Assembly: GCF_014697125.1 (NCBI RefSeq)
Contig: NZ_JACJRG010000021.1
Coordinates: forward strand, 39,682-103,681
DNA from: Anabaena minutissima FACHB-250
Lineage (GTDB): Bacteria > Cyanobacteriota > Cyanobacteriia > Cyanobacteriales > Nostocaceae
DNA: 64,000 bases
Direction of reading: 5' to 3'
Shown here: positions 10,174 through 18,748 of the stretch, piece by piece
How the letters are laid out: each line of letters opens with the position of its first letter
Position numbering within the stretch: the stretch's first letter is position 1
The notes under the pieces: generated by a model
Database searches by the model: none
What the model saw: the letters and a program-made list of their open reading frames with translations, nothing else
What the model was told of the DNA's origin: nothing
Program-made: the position numbers and the translations under genes

Positions 10174-10894
10174 ATGAACAAGAGACACTTTGCAACTATA
10201 GACGGTAATCAGGCTGTAGCTCAAGTTGTCTATCGACTAAATGAAGTCATCGCCATTTATCCAATTACACCTTCTTCACCGATGGCTGAATGAGCGGATG
10301 CTTGGGCTAGTGAGGGTAGACCAAATATTTGGGGTACTGTGCCAAGCGTACAACTATTTCCGACAACGCCCCAGAATTTGTCCGCGATGTACTGGTTAAA
10401 ATCATTGCCCGTGCAGGGGGTGAGTTACCTATCAGTGCTTTACCTGTTGACGGCACATATCTCACGGGGACGGCAAAATGAGAAAAACGCAATATTGCTC
10501 AAGAAATCCCGGTATGGGATACCAATGTCTGCATTCAATGCGGTAAATATGTGATGGTACAGCCATGCAGAATCAAAAAGCGTCCGTTGATTCTGGCAGA
10601 TGGTTGTGGTATCGCTATCATCCAGACCTAGTTAAACAAGTTGACACTCCCCTCCAACTTGACTCACATACACCAAAGCTACCTGTAGAAGAGTCAATGT
10701 ATTGAGAAAACCGCTTCAAGATGTTAACAAAAATTAACCCAGAAGTAGCTAAACAATTACTCCAAGAAGCGCAAAATGATGTCAGTATCCGGTGGCAAAT
10801 ATATCAATATTTAGCAACGCGACAAATTGCAAATGCGACTCAACAACCAGCTAGTTCATCTGCGAAGGGTATAGGAGTGAGAGGTAGTTACTAA
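10174..10894 (+). pseudogene. nifJ: Pyruvate:ferredoxin (flavodoxin) oxidoreductase remnant
   Basis: Three collinear pieces of NifJ remain. Piece 1 (10174 to about 10345) encodes the N-terminus, with TIDGNQAVAQVVYRLNEVIA and IYPITPSSPM. Piece 2 (from about 10347) reads RTTISDNAPEFVRDVLVKI and on to the first ferredoxin-type cluster motif, CIQCGKYVMV, in which a Cys is already Tyr. Piece 3 (from about 10564) encodes the C-terminus, with SGRWLWYRYHPDL and ENRFKMLTK. In-frame TGA codons interrupt at 10291, 10479 and 10703; the first two replace Trp codons of intact homologues. Two large internal deletions remove about four fifths of the usual roughly 1,200 codons. The intact enzyme reduces ferredoxin or flavodoxin with pyruvate and can support nitrogenase. 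A functional copy may exist elsewhere. Confidence 0.9.
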
Positions 10895-11001
10895 TTCATA
10901 ATTAAAAACTCAATGACAAATTACGAACTAAAAATTAGTAATTATTTTGAGAAATTTCATTTATTCGTAAATCTGATTAAATAACAGGAAAGATATTCAT
11001 A

Positions 11002-12033
11002 ATGGACTTAAAAACTAGTTATATGGGGATACAGTTGCGATCGCCACTTGTGCCGTCAGCATCTCCCCTGACAGGAGAAATTGATAACATTATATGGATA
11101 GAAGATGCTGGTGCAGGCGCGATCGTACTTCCTTCGCTGTTTGAAGAACAGTTAAGCATGGAAAGTTACGAACTGCATCATCATCTGACCTATGGTACAG
11201 AAAGCTTTCCTGAGTCTTTAACCTATTTCCCTGAACCAGAAAACTTCCGTCTAGGCCCTGACGAATATCTGGAGTTGATTTACAAAGCCAAACAAAAGGT
11301 GAAAATTCCCATTATCGCCAGCCTCAACGGTTCTTCACTAGATGGCTGGACTGACTACGCCAGAATGATTGAGCAAGCTGGTGCAGCAGCACTGGAATTA
11401 AATATTTACTCTGTACATACTGATCCACAACTGACAAGCGAGCAGATAGAGCAGAGCTATATCAATATGTTAAAGGTAGTCAAAGCTGCCATATCCATTC
11501 CTGTAGGAGTTAAGCTCAGTCCTTATTTTACCAATATGGCAAACATGGTAAAGCGTTTCGATGATGCAGGAGCTGATGCCTTGGTGTTATTTAACCGCTT
11601 TTACCAGCCAGATATTAACCTAGAAACCCTAGAAGTTCAACCCCACGTGCTTTTAAGCACCCCCCAAGCCATGCGTTTACCCCTGCGCTGGATTGCCATT
11701 CTTTATGGTCGTATCAATGCTGATTTAGCTGCTACCAGTGGCATTCATACTGCCCATGATGTTTTAAAGATGCTCATGGCTGGCGCAAACGTCACCATGC
11801 TATGTTCTGTTTTATTACGACATGGTATCAACCATATTCGATGTATAGAACAGGAAATGCGCGAATGGATGGAACAACACGAATATGAATCTGTACAACA
11901 GCTTCAAGGCAGCATGAGCCAGAAAAACTGTCCTAACCCCAGTGCCTTTGAACGCGCTCAGTATATGCGAGCCTTGCAAACTTACAAACCAGAATGGGGC
12001 AGAATTTACGAACCTTCTCATTATCACGGCTAG
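11002..12033 (+). CDS. Dihydroorotate dehydrogenase-like flavoprotein
   Basis: A 343-residue TIM-barrel protein of the DHOD family. It has the N-terminal SPLVPSASPLTGEIDNI stretch, a central IIASLNGSSLDGWTDYARMI and AAALELNIYS strand, KLSPYFTNMANMVKRF (the Lys strand usual for FMN contact) and a C-terminal GANVTMLCSVLLRHG phosphate-site strand. It differs from class 1 PyrD in several catalytic-loop positions and is best called DHOD-like. This gene is commonly next to nifJ in cyanobacteria, which fits its place 107 bp after the nifJ remnant. Here the partner has decayed while this frame is intact, suggesting an independent role or recent loss. Substrate unknown. Confidence 0.85.
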   Translation: MDLKTSYMGIQLRSPLVPSASPLTGEIDNIIWIEDAGAGAIVLPSLFEEQLSMESYELHHHLTYGTESFPESLTYFPEPENFRLGPDEYLELIYKAKQKVKIPIIASLNGSSLDGWTDYARMIEQAGAAALELNIYSVHTDPQLTSEQIEQSYINMLKVVKAAISIPVGVKLSPYFTNMANMVKRFDDAGADALVLFNRFYQPDINLETLEVQPHVLLSTPQAMRLPLRWIAILYGRINADLAATSGIHTAHDVLKMLMAGANVTMLCSVLLRHGINHIRCIEQEMREWMEQHEYESVQQLQGSMSQKNCPNPSAFERAQYMRALQTYKPEWGRIYEPSHYHG

Positions 12034-12375
12034 GGGACTAGGAATTTTAGATTTTAGATTTTGGATTGAATAATCTAAAATTCACTCATTGCAAAACCAC
12101 TCATTGAAAGACTGGGGACTTGGGATTGGGGATTGGGGACTGGAGATAGACAAGGTAGATTTTTTCAGAATGCCCAATGCCTCATTCCCGATGCTCAATG
12201 CCCATCTGATATTACGAATAGGGTGTAGGGAGTTTTGCCCACCCCATAAGATGGATAATTTATTTCTGGGAAACCCCTAAAATCGCAATATTTGTAACAG
12301 TATTTGCCACTTGAGATTATAGCTACCAAAATAGTATGCACAAACCGCGCGTCTGAATACGGGAGTTATTAATGT
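12034..12375. repeat. Repeat-rich spacer
   Basis: 12040-12085 carries the ATTTTAGATTTTGGATTG unit followed by its hairpin partner AATAATCTAAAAT. 12110-12150 is a GGGGATTGGGGACTGG-type tandem. Related copies lie at 3.4, 49.2 and 56.5 kb. The spurious 63-codon frame here is made of repeat sequence. The last 80 bases probably hold the promoter of the lyase gene. Confidence 0.7.
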
Positions 12376-13779
12376 ATGACTGATACTAAGCACAATTCAC
12401 CACGTCGCCGCCGTTCCTGGGCAGAACCATACAAAATCAAGGTGGTTGAACCATTAAAAATGACCTCTTGTGCTGAACGTGAGCAGGCGATCGCCGAAGC
12501 TGGGTACAATACTTTTTTATTACGTTCCGAAGATGTCTACATAGACTTACTTACAGATAGTGGTACATCTGCCATGAGTGACTCCCAGTGGGCGGGGATG
12601 ATGATGGGGGATGAAGCCTACGCGGGTAGTAAAAACTTTTATCACTTAGAAGCAAATATCCAGAAATATTACGGTTATCGCTATATTGTCCCCACCCACC
12701 AAGGACGGGGTGCAGAAAATATTCTGTCGCAAATTCTCATTAAACCAGGTGACTACATCCCCGGCAATATGTATTTCACCACGACTAAGCTACATCAAGA
12801 GTTAGCCGGCGGTACATTTATCGATGTGATTATTGATGAAGCCCATGATGCTAAATCATTGCATCCCTTCAAGGGCAATATTGACCTAGAAAAGCTCACA
12901 GATTTAATTCGCCAAGTTGGTGCGGGACGCATTCCTTACATTAGTGTGGCGGGGACTGTGAACATGGCTGGCGGACAGCCAATTTCTATGGCTAATATGC
13001 GGGAAGTGTTCCAAATAGCTCAAAATCATGGCATTAGAGTAATTTTAGATGCTACCCGCGCTGTAGAAAATGCGTATTTTATCCAACAGCGAGAACCGGA
13101 TTATCGTCATCAAGCGATCGCTACTATCTTACGGGAATTCTGCTCTTACACTGACGGTTGCACAATGAGCGGGAAAAAAGATGCCCTAGTCAATATCGGC
13201 GGTTGGTTGGCACTTAACGATCCTGATACTTACGAAGAAGCCCGTAATCGCGTAGTCATCTATGAAGGCTTACATACCTATGGCGGTATGGCTGGACGTG
13301 ATATGGAAGCGATGGCGCGGGGGATTGAAGAATCAGTCCAAGATGATCATATCCGCGCCCGTGTTGGACAAGTTGAATATCTCGGTCAGAAACTCATAGA
13401 TTGGAATATTCCCATTGTGATGCCCATTGGTGGTCACGCGATTTATTTAGATGCCAAACGCTTTTTACCCCACATCCCCCAAGACCAATTTCCCGCCCAA
13501 CGCCTAGCAGCAGAATTATATGTAGAAGCAGGAATCCGGTCTATGGAACGGGGTATTGTTTCCGCCGGACGCAACAAAGATACAAGCGACCATTATTATC
13601 CAGATTTAGAATTGGTGCGTTTGACGATTCCGCGCCGTGTTTATACTCAAGCCCACATGGATTTAACAGCTGAAGCCGTTGATGAAGTATATTACAATCG
13701 CGATCGCCTGGGTGGTATGCAGATGATTTACGAACCTAAATATCTCCGCTTCTTTCAAGCCCGGTTTGAACTGCTGTAA
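12376..13779 (+). CDS. Tyrosine phenol-lyase-like beta-eliminating lyase
   Basis: A 467-residue PLP enzyme of the tryptophanase/tyrosine phenol-lyase family. Family blocks are complete: YIDLLTDSGTSAMSD, MMMGDEAYAGS, VPTHQGRGAEN, NMYFTTTKLHQE, the PLP lysine in TMSGKKDALVNIGG (Lys268) and LTIPRRVYTQAHMD. Residues that separate the two activities follow tyrosine phenol-lyase. Phe134-Thr135 match its Phe123-Thr124. Arg392 in SMERG matches its Arg381, where tryptophanase has a hydrophobic residue. Phe459 in RFFQARF matches its Phe448, where tryptophanase has His. The expected reaction is L-tyrosine to phenol, pyruvate and ammonia. Database names for such genes are often tryptophanase. It is monocistronic; the physiological role in a cyanobacterium is unknown. 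Confidence 0.85.
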   Translation: MTDTKHNSPRRRRSWAEPYKIKVVEPLKMTSCAEREQAIAEAGYNTFLLRSEDVYIDLLTDSGTSAMSDSQWAGMMMGDEAYAGSKNFYHLEANIQKYYGYRYIVPTHQGRGAENILSQILIKPGDYIPGNMYFTTTKLHQELAGGTFIDVIIDEAHDAKSLHPFKGNIDLEKLTDLIRQVGAGRIPYISVAGTVNMAGGQPISMANMREVFQIAQNHGIRVILDATRAVENAYFIQQREPDYRHQAIATILREFCSYTDGCTMSGKKDALVNIGGWLALNDPDTYEEARNRVVIYEGLHTYGGMAGRDMEAMARGIEESVQDDHIRARVGQVEYLGQKLIDWNIPIVMPIGGHAIYLDAKRFLPHIPQDQFPAQRLAAELYVEAGIRSMERGIVSAGRNKDTSDHYYPDLELVRLTIPRRVYTQAHMDLTAEAVDEVYYNRDRLGGMQMIYEPKYLRFFQARFELL

Positions 13780-14431
13780 TCTGATTTTAGCTGCATGGAA
13801 TCTATGATTGTGGGGGCGCAAGAATTTGCTCCCCTACGAAAAATGCCGCTTACTCATTTAATTGTTAAAAATAAATACATCAAAAAATACATTTATCTAC
13901 ATAACAAAGTTTAATGTTGAACCTCTTGCTTTCCTCAATTTAGACTGTAATGATGACTATATGAATTTTGAAAATCAAGTAACATTTTTATACTTGAGTT
14001 AAAAAAATTAAATATCTTGCGTGCATCATTAATTATTGATGGCGATCGCTTGTAGTTTCAGAATAATGCTGTTAATAAAATATAGTTTTGTAAACTTTTT
14101 ATAGCGTTTATACAACTATTTCTCAGTATTATCTGAGCAAAAAAGAATTAGAGCAACTTAAATCCAACTACCCTCATGTGCCATCAAAGCTCTACTGGTA
14201 GTGCTTAACTAACCGATAGTAGCTATAAGTATAAATGCTCTGCTTCGGAACTTTTAGTTTAACTGTCAGTCTTCTAAATGTGGCAGAAATATTTAAGTAA
14301 AATTCCGCAATTGCCACCAGGACAATTGAATGTATATCATGGCATCTTTAACAAGAAAATCAGTATCTGGCAGTGTTTTTCCCCAGCGATAAGTATTGCC
14401 AAACAGTTTTTATACTACTTTGTTCCTCACT
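13780..14431. other. AT-rich intergenic region
   Basis: About 650 bp with one HIP1 site (about 14042). Several short AT-rich direct repeats are present but no clear gene or terminator. An upstream TTG at 14396 could lengthen the next gene by 12 codons; the ATG at 14432 is preferred. Confidence 0.5.
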
Positions 14432-14611
14432 ATGGCTGATAAACACGACAAAATTAAATTTCCTCTTTGGCAGTACCTCAACCAACCGTTATTTAGCCGT
14501 GATTCTAGATTAGAACTCAATCCCCGTCGTTTTGCTTATAGCTGGCGCATTGGACTTTTAGAACGTTGCTGGTATAGAGAATGTGATGCTAAAGGGCCAC
14601 AACAGCATTAG
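14432..14611 (+). CDS. Small conserved cyanobacterial protein (unknown)
   Basis: A 59-residue protein, MADKHDKIKFPLWQYLNQ followed by PLFSRDSRLELNPRRFAYSW and a short tail with LLERCWYRECDAKG. It is rich in Trp, Arg and Tyr, without signal or membrane segment, so it is probably a small soluble protein. The start is the first ATG in frame; a TTG 12 codons upstream is less likely. The sequence composition looks constrained, but no family name is recognised. It precedes dnaE by about 320 bp on the same strand. Confidence 0.6.
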   Translation: MADKHDKIKFPLWQYLNQPLFSRDSRLELNPRRFAYSWRIGLLERCWYRECDAKGPQQH

Positions 14612-14933
14612 ATTTTCAAAATCACCTACACTAACTACATAATTGCAAACTAAGCCTCGTCTATAGAACGTGGCTTTTTGCATTTTCAGGCGTTAGGGGA
14701 TAGGGGTGTAAGGGTTTATGGGGTGTAGAGGCAGAAGAACTCATGATTAATGTAACTCTTAATACACTAGATGCGGAAGTGAAATTTTCGTAAACACGTT
14801 AACCTAGGATGCTGTTGGTGACAAAATCATCCTCCCCAGAGATTAGTGCTTTAAAATTGCATGGTACTAAGAGCTAGGATGCTTGGCATCAGTAATTTCT
14901 TTCATTTTTATTTTTAATTTTTAATTACTTCGT
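14612..14933. other. Spacer before dnaE
   Basis: 322 bp with GC-poor sequence and a short TTTTTAATTTTTAATTACTT run directly before the dnaE start. AAGCCTCGTCTATAGAACGTGGCTTTTTGC (about 14652-14681) looks like a hairpin followed by T residues and may terminate the small gene upstream. No gene seen. Confidence 0.45.
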
Positions 14934-17576
14934 ATGTCCTTTGTACCTTTACATATTCACAGTGATTACAGTCTGCTTGATGGTGCAAGTCAGCTACCAT
15001 ATTTGATTGATCGCGCGATCGCACTGGGGATGAAAGCGATCGCCATCACTGATCATGGTGTGATGTATGGTGCTGTCGAACTTCTGAAAGTCTGCCGCAG
15101 TCAGAATATTAAGCCAATTATTGGCAACGAGATGTATATCATTAACGGCGATATCGAAAAGCAGGAACGCCGTCCTAAATATCATCAAGTTGTGTTAGCT
15201 AAAAATAATAAAGGTTACAAAAACTTAGTTAAACTAACTACAATTTCTCACCTTAACGGTGTACAAGGCAAAGGCATTTTTTCTCGCCCTTGTATTAACA
15301 AAGAATTATTAAAACAATATCGTGAAGGTTTAATAGTTACTAGTGCTTGCTTAGGTGGAGAAATTCCTCAAGCAATCATGAGTGGTAGACCAGATGCAGC
15401 CAGGAAAGTAGCTCAGTGGTATAAAGATGTATTTGGGGATGATTTTTATTTAGAAATTCAAGACCACGGCTCGCAAGAAGACCGCATTGTTAATGTCGAA
15501 ATTGTCAAAATAGCTAGAGAGTTAAATATAAAATTTATTGCTACCAATGACTCTCATTTTATTTCTTGTTTTGACGTAGAAGCACACGATGCTTTGCTGT
15601 GTATTCAAACAGCCAAGCTGATTAGTGAAGAGAATCGGATGCGTTATAGCGGCACAGAGTATCTGAAATCTGCGGAGGAGATGCAGATACTATTTCGTGA
15701 CCACTTACCAGATGATATCATTGCGGAAGCGATCGCCACAACTGAAGAAGTTGCGGATAAAGTCGAGCCTTACCAAATTATGGGTGAGCCGCGTATCCCT
15801 AATTATCCCATTCCGGCTGGTCACACTGCTGATACTTACGTTGAAGAAGTTTCTTGGCAAGGACTATTAGAAAGATTAAATCGCAAATCCCGCAGCGAAG
15901 TTGATCAAGTCTATAAAGAAAGACTGGAATACGAACTAAAAATGTTGCAACAGATGGGGTTTTCCACCTACTTTTTAGTTGTGTGGGACTACATCAAATT
16001 TGCTAAAGATAATAATATTCCCGTGGGGCCTGGACGTGGTTCAGCCGCAGGTTCATTAGTCGCCTATACAATGGGAATTACTAATATTGACCCAGTGCAT
16101 CACGGCTTACTATTTGAGCGATTTTTAAATCCAGAACGTAAATCAATGCCTGATATTGATACAGATTTCTGTATTGAACAAAGGGATAAAGTGATTGATT
16201 ATGTAACTGATAAATATGGTAAAGATAAAGTCGCGCAAATCATTACTTTTAACAGGCTAACTTCTAAAGCAGTGTTAAAAGATGTCGCCAGAGTATTAAA
16301 TATTCCCTATGGGGAATCCGACAAAATGGCGAAACTTATTCCGGTAGTGCGGGGTAAACCAACTAAACTCAAAGTGATGATTTCTGATGCTACCCCAGCA
16401 CCAGAGTTTAAAGAAAAATATGATAATGACCCCATTGTGCGCCGTTGGCTGGATATGGCGATGCGAATTGAAGGGACAAACAAAACCTTTGGAGTTCACG
16501 CCGCCGGAGTAGTAATTTCTGCCGACCCATTAGATGAAATAGTCCCACTGCAAAGAAATAATGACGGGTCTGTAATTACGCAATATTTCATGGAAGACCT
16601 GGAATCAATGGGTTTGTTGAAAATGGACTTTTTAGGTCTAAGAAACTTAACCATGATTCAAAAAACCATTGATTTAATTGAAGAAAATCATGGTTTTACA
16701 GTTGACCCCTATGAAATTACCAATCAAGAACGCAAAGCCCAAAAAATATTAGCTAAAGGTGAGCATAAAACTCTGCCTAAAGATGTCCAAAAAACCTATG
16801 AATTATTAGAATCAGGGGAATTAGAAGGAATATTTCAGTTAGAATCATCAGGGATGAAGCAGATAGTCCGAGATTTGAAACCTTCCAATATTGAAGATAT
16901 TTCTTCCATCTTGGCACTATATCGGCCAGGCCCCTTAGATGCAGGATTAATTCCTAAATTTATTAACCGTAAACATGGCAGAGAAAATATTGATTATGAC
17001 AGCCAGATTTTAGAACCCATATTAAATGAAACCTATGGCATCATGGTCTATCAAGAGCAAATCATGAAAATTGCTCAAGATATGGCTGGCTATTCTTTAG
17101 GACAAGCCGACTTGCTGCGCCGTGCTATGGGTAAAAAGAAAGTTTCTGAGATGCAGAAGCAGCAAGAAAAATTTATTGATGGGTCAACTAAAAACGGCGT
17201 GAAAAAGCAAGTAGCCGAACAGCTATTTGAAGATATGTTAAAATTTGCCGAATATTGTTTAAGTTATGAAACGGAAATTTTAACAGTTGAATATGGCTTT
17301 TTACCCATTGGTAAAATTGTAGAAAAACAAATTGAATGTACAGTATATACTGTTGACAGTAATGGCACTGTTTACACTCAACCCATTGCTCAGTGGCATA
17401 ATCGTGGTCAACAAGAAATATTTGAATATTACTTAGAAGATGGGTCAATTATTCGGGCGACAAAAGACCATAAATTTATGACTACAGATGGTCAAATGTT
17501 ACCGATTGACGAAATATTTGCACGAGAATTAGATTTATTACAAGTTAAGCAAGCAAATGTATTTGCTCAATCTTAA
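14934..17576 (+). CDS. dnaE: DNA polymerase III alpha subunit, N-terminal part with split intein N half
   Basis: An 880-residue half-protein. Residues 1-774 are the N-extein: PHP domain (HIHSDYSLLDGASQLPYLID), the polymerase palm with PGRGSAAGSLVAYTMGI and PDIDTDF, and a sequence ending FAEY. Residue 775 is Cys1 of the intein; residues 775-880 form the N-intein (CLSYETEILTVEYGFLPIGK; block B ATKDHKFMT), closely resembling the fast-splicing Nostoc DnaE type. Splicing in trans with the product of a separate dnaE-C gene yields the full replicative polymerase. That partner is not in this window, as expected, since the two halves lie far apart in cyanobacteria. The N-intein tail (LLQVKQANVFAQS) is slightly longer than usual. 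Confidence 0.98.
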   Translation: MSFVPLHIHSDYSLLDGASQLPYLIDRAIALGMKAIAITDHGVMYGAVELLKVCRSQNIKPIIGNEMYIINGDIEKQERRPKYHQVVLAKNNKGYKNLVKLTTISHLNGVQGKGIFSRPCINKELLKQYREGLIVTSACLGGEIPQAIMSGRPDAARKVAQWYKDVFGDDFYLEIQDHGSQEDRIVNVEIVKIARELNIKFIATNDSHFISCFDVEAHDALLCIQTAKLISEENRMRYSGTEYLKSAEEMQILFRDHLPDDIIAEAIATTEEVADKVEPYQIMGEPRIPNYPIPAGHTADTYVEEVSWQGLLERLNRKSRSEVDQVYKERLEYELKMLQQMGFSTYFLVVWDYIKFAKDNNIPVGPGRGSAAGSLVAYTMGITNIDPVHHGLLFERFLNPERKSMPDIDTDFCIEQRDKVIDYVTDKYGKDKVAQIITFNRLTSKAVLKDVARVLNIPYGESDKMAKLIPVVRGKPTKLKVMISDATPAPEFKEKYDNDPIVRRWLDMAMRIEGTNKTFGVHAAGVVISADPLDEIVPLQRNNDGSVITQYFMEDLESMGLLKMDFLGLRNLTMIQKTIDLIEENHGFTVDPYEITNQERKAQKILAKGEHKTLPKDVQKTYELLESGELEGIFQLESSGMKQIVRDLKPSNIEDISSILALYRPGPLDAGLIPKFINRKHGRENIDYDSQILEPILNETYGIMVYQEQIMKIAQDMAGYSLGQADLLRRAMGKKKVSEMQKQQEKFIDGSTKNGVKKQVAEQLFEDMLKFAEYCLSYETEILTVEYGFLPIGKIVEKQIECTVYTVDSNGTVYTQPIAQWHNRGQQEIFEYYLEDGSIIRATKDHKFMTTDGQMLPIDEIFARELDLLQVKQANVFAQS

Positions 17577-18224
17577 GGGTGTAGTAAACATTAAATTATA
17601 GTGGCGTGTGAAGGCTAACGTACCTTGAATTGTTGACCTTTTTTGAATTCAAAATGCAAAATTCAAAATGAAGAATGGAAATAATTTAAAATTAATTAAT
17701 TCTGGGTACAAGAAAGAGCCACAATCTTCCCTACGGGACGCTACGCGAATGATTTGGCGGTCTTCCCTACGGGACACTACGCGAACAATTAGTGGTGAAT
17801 TCAATCGGAAACTAATTGTCTTTAAAATTTTTAATTTTTAATTTTTAATTTTTAATTTTTAATTTTTAATTTTTAATTTTTAATTTTTAATTTTTAATTG
17901 GAGCGAAGCGACTTGACGGTGCGTTGCGCTGTGCCACAACACACCCTACATTCAAATTTCTTAACATACTTTGAAATATGAAAACAGACTTACTTACTAT
18001 ATAAAGTAGGTTTAAAAAACTTCCTTAATCTATAAAATAATTTCTAACTTTTGTTAGATGAATAACTAGCCTTTTACCTCTAATTTTAAATAGTGCATGG
18101 TAGCTAAATTGGCGATGTAAGCAATATGCTTTTACTGAATGTCATCCCTAGTTAAGCTTATTAACTAAGTAATACATTTCTGCCAACTTGAAAATTATTC
18201 ACCTTTAATTAATGGAGTGTAACG
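17577..18224. other. Repeat-rich spacer
   Basis: 17725-17790 carries two CTACGGGACGCTACGCGAA-type units, nearly identical, 41 bp apart. 17825-17899 is a heptanucleotide tandem. 17900-17945 is another GC-rich dispersed fragment. From 17960 the sequence is AT-rich and probably contains the promoter of the next gene. Confidence 0.6.
17825..17899. repeat. Heptanucleotide tandem repeat (TTTTTAA)n
   Basis: About ten perfect copies of the unit TTTTTAA follow one another. This is a short tandemly repeated repetitive sequence of the kind known in heterocystous cyanobacteria; the copy number is likely to vary. Confidence 0.95.
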
Positions 18225-18596
18225 ATGAAGAATTTATTTACTAAGGCAATTAATTTGATCAAATTTATATCTCAAACTTTTGAATTTAAGCGGTTTTTTG
18301 CTATTGCCTTAGTTGGTTTTTTAGTGCTAACAACAAGCTTAAATTCTAACATTGATACTGGACGTAGTCGCGATACTGTCATCAGAAGACTAGACAAAGT
18401 TGTACATCAGGATGATGCTGATAGACCCAAAACCACAGGAGAATGGAATAAAGAAGCGCGTCAAACGGAAGATGCTCCTGGTGAAAGAGCTAAAAGAATT
18501 GCTAAAGAATCTGGCGAAGCTTTAAAGCAATGGGGTTCTGTGTACCCAGACACAGCTAAGAGAAGTGCTAACGAACTCCAAGACAATAATAGATAG
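18225..18596 (+). CDS. Exported or membrane-anchored small protein (unknown)
   Basis: A 123-residue protein. Residues about 24-42 (RFFAIALVGFLVLTTSLNS) form one hydrophobic helix after a basic stretch, so the protein is either anchored or cleaved. The remaining 80 residues are highly charged (DTGRSRDTVIRRLDKVVHQD, TTGEWNKEARQTEDAPGERA) and look flexible or helical. There is no Cys for lipid attachment. The start ATG has GGAGTG a few bases upstream. Similar small proteins with a hydrophobic N-terminus and charged tail are widespread in cyanobacteria, some stress-induced, but the family could not be named with confidence. A dispersed repeat follows. Confidence 0.65.
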   Translation: MKNLFTKAINLIKFISQTFEFKRFFAIALVGFLVLTTSLNSNIDTGRSRDTVIRRLDKVVHQDDADRPKTTGEWNKEARQTEDAPGERAKRIAKESGEALKQWGSVYPDTAKRSANELQDNNR

Positions 18597-18629
18597 GTAA
18601 AAACTATCTTGTATTCAACAGAAGGAAAT

Positions 18630-18666
18630 AATTAAAGGTTTGTAGTAAGGACTTTAGTCCTTCTTT
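18630..18666. repeat. Dispersed 37-nt repeat, copy 2
   Basis: Identical over 37 nt to 1085-1121. It contains the palindrome AAGGACTTTAGTCCTT and lies just downstream of the preceding gene, where it could form a small hairpin in the transcript. Confidence 0.8.
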
Positions 18667-18748
18667 TCAGACTAATTTCCTTACTACGAACTCGATCACA
18701 ATAACTTTACATTAATTAAGATAGTTAGGTTTATTAACGCCGACTTAC

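Noticed and set aside
12089..12280. 63-codon frame
   Set aside because: Starts in a GGGGATTGGGGACTGG repeat; residues such as DWGLGIGDWGLE are a hallmark of that repeat.
12376..13779. Plain tryptophanase call
   Set aside because: Specificity residues (Arg in SMERG, Phe in RFFQARF) agree with tyrosine phenol-lyase instead.
17825..17899. CRISPR-like array
   Set aside because: Simple tandem heptamer without spacers; no cas genes nearby.
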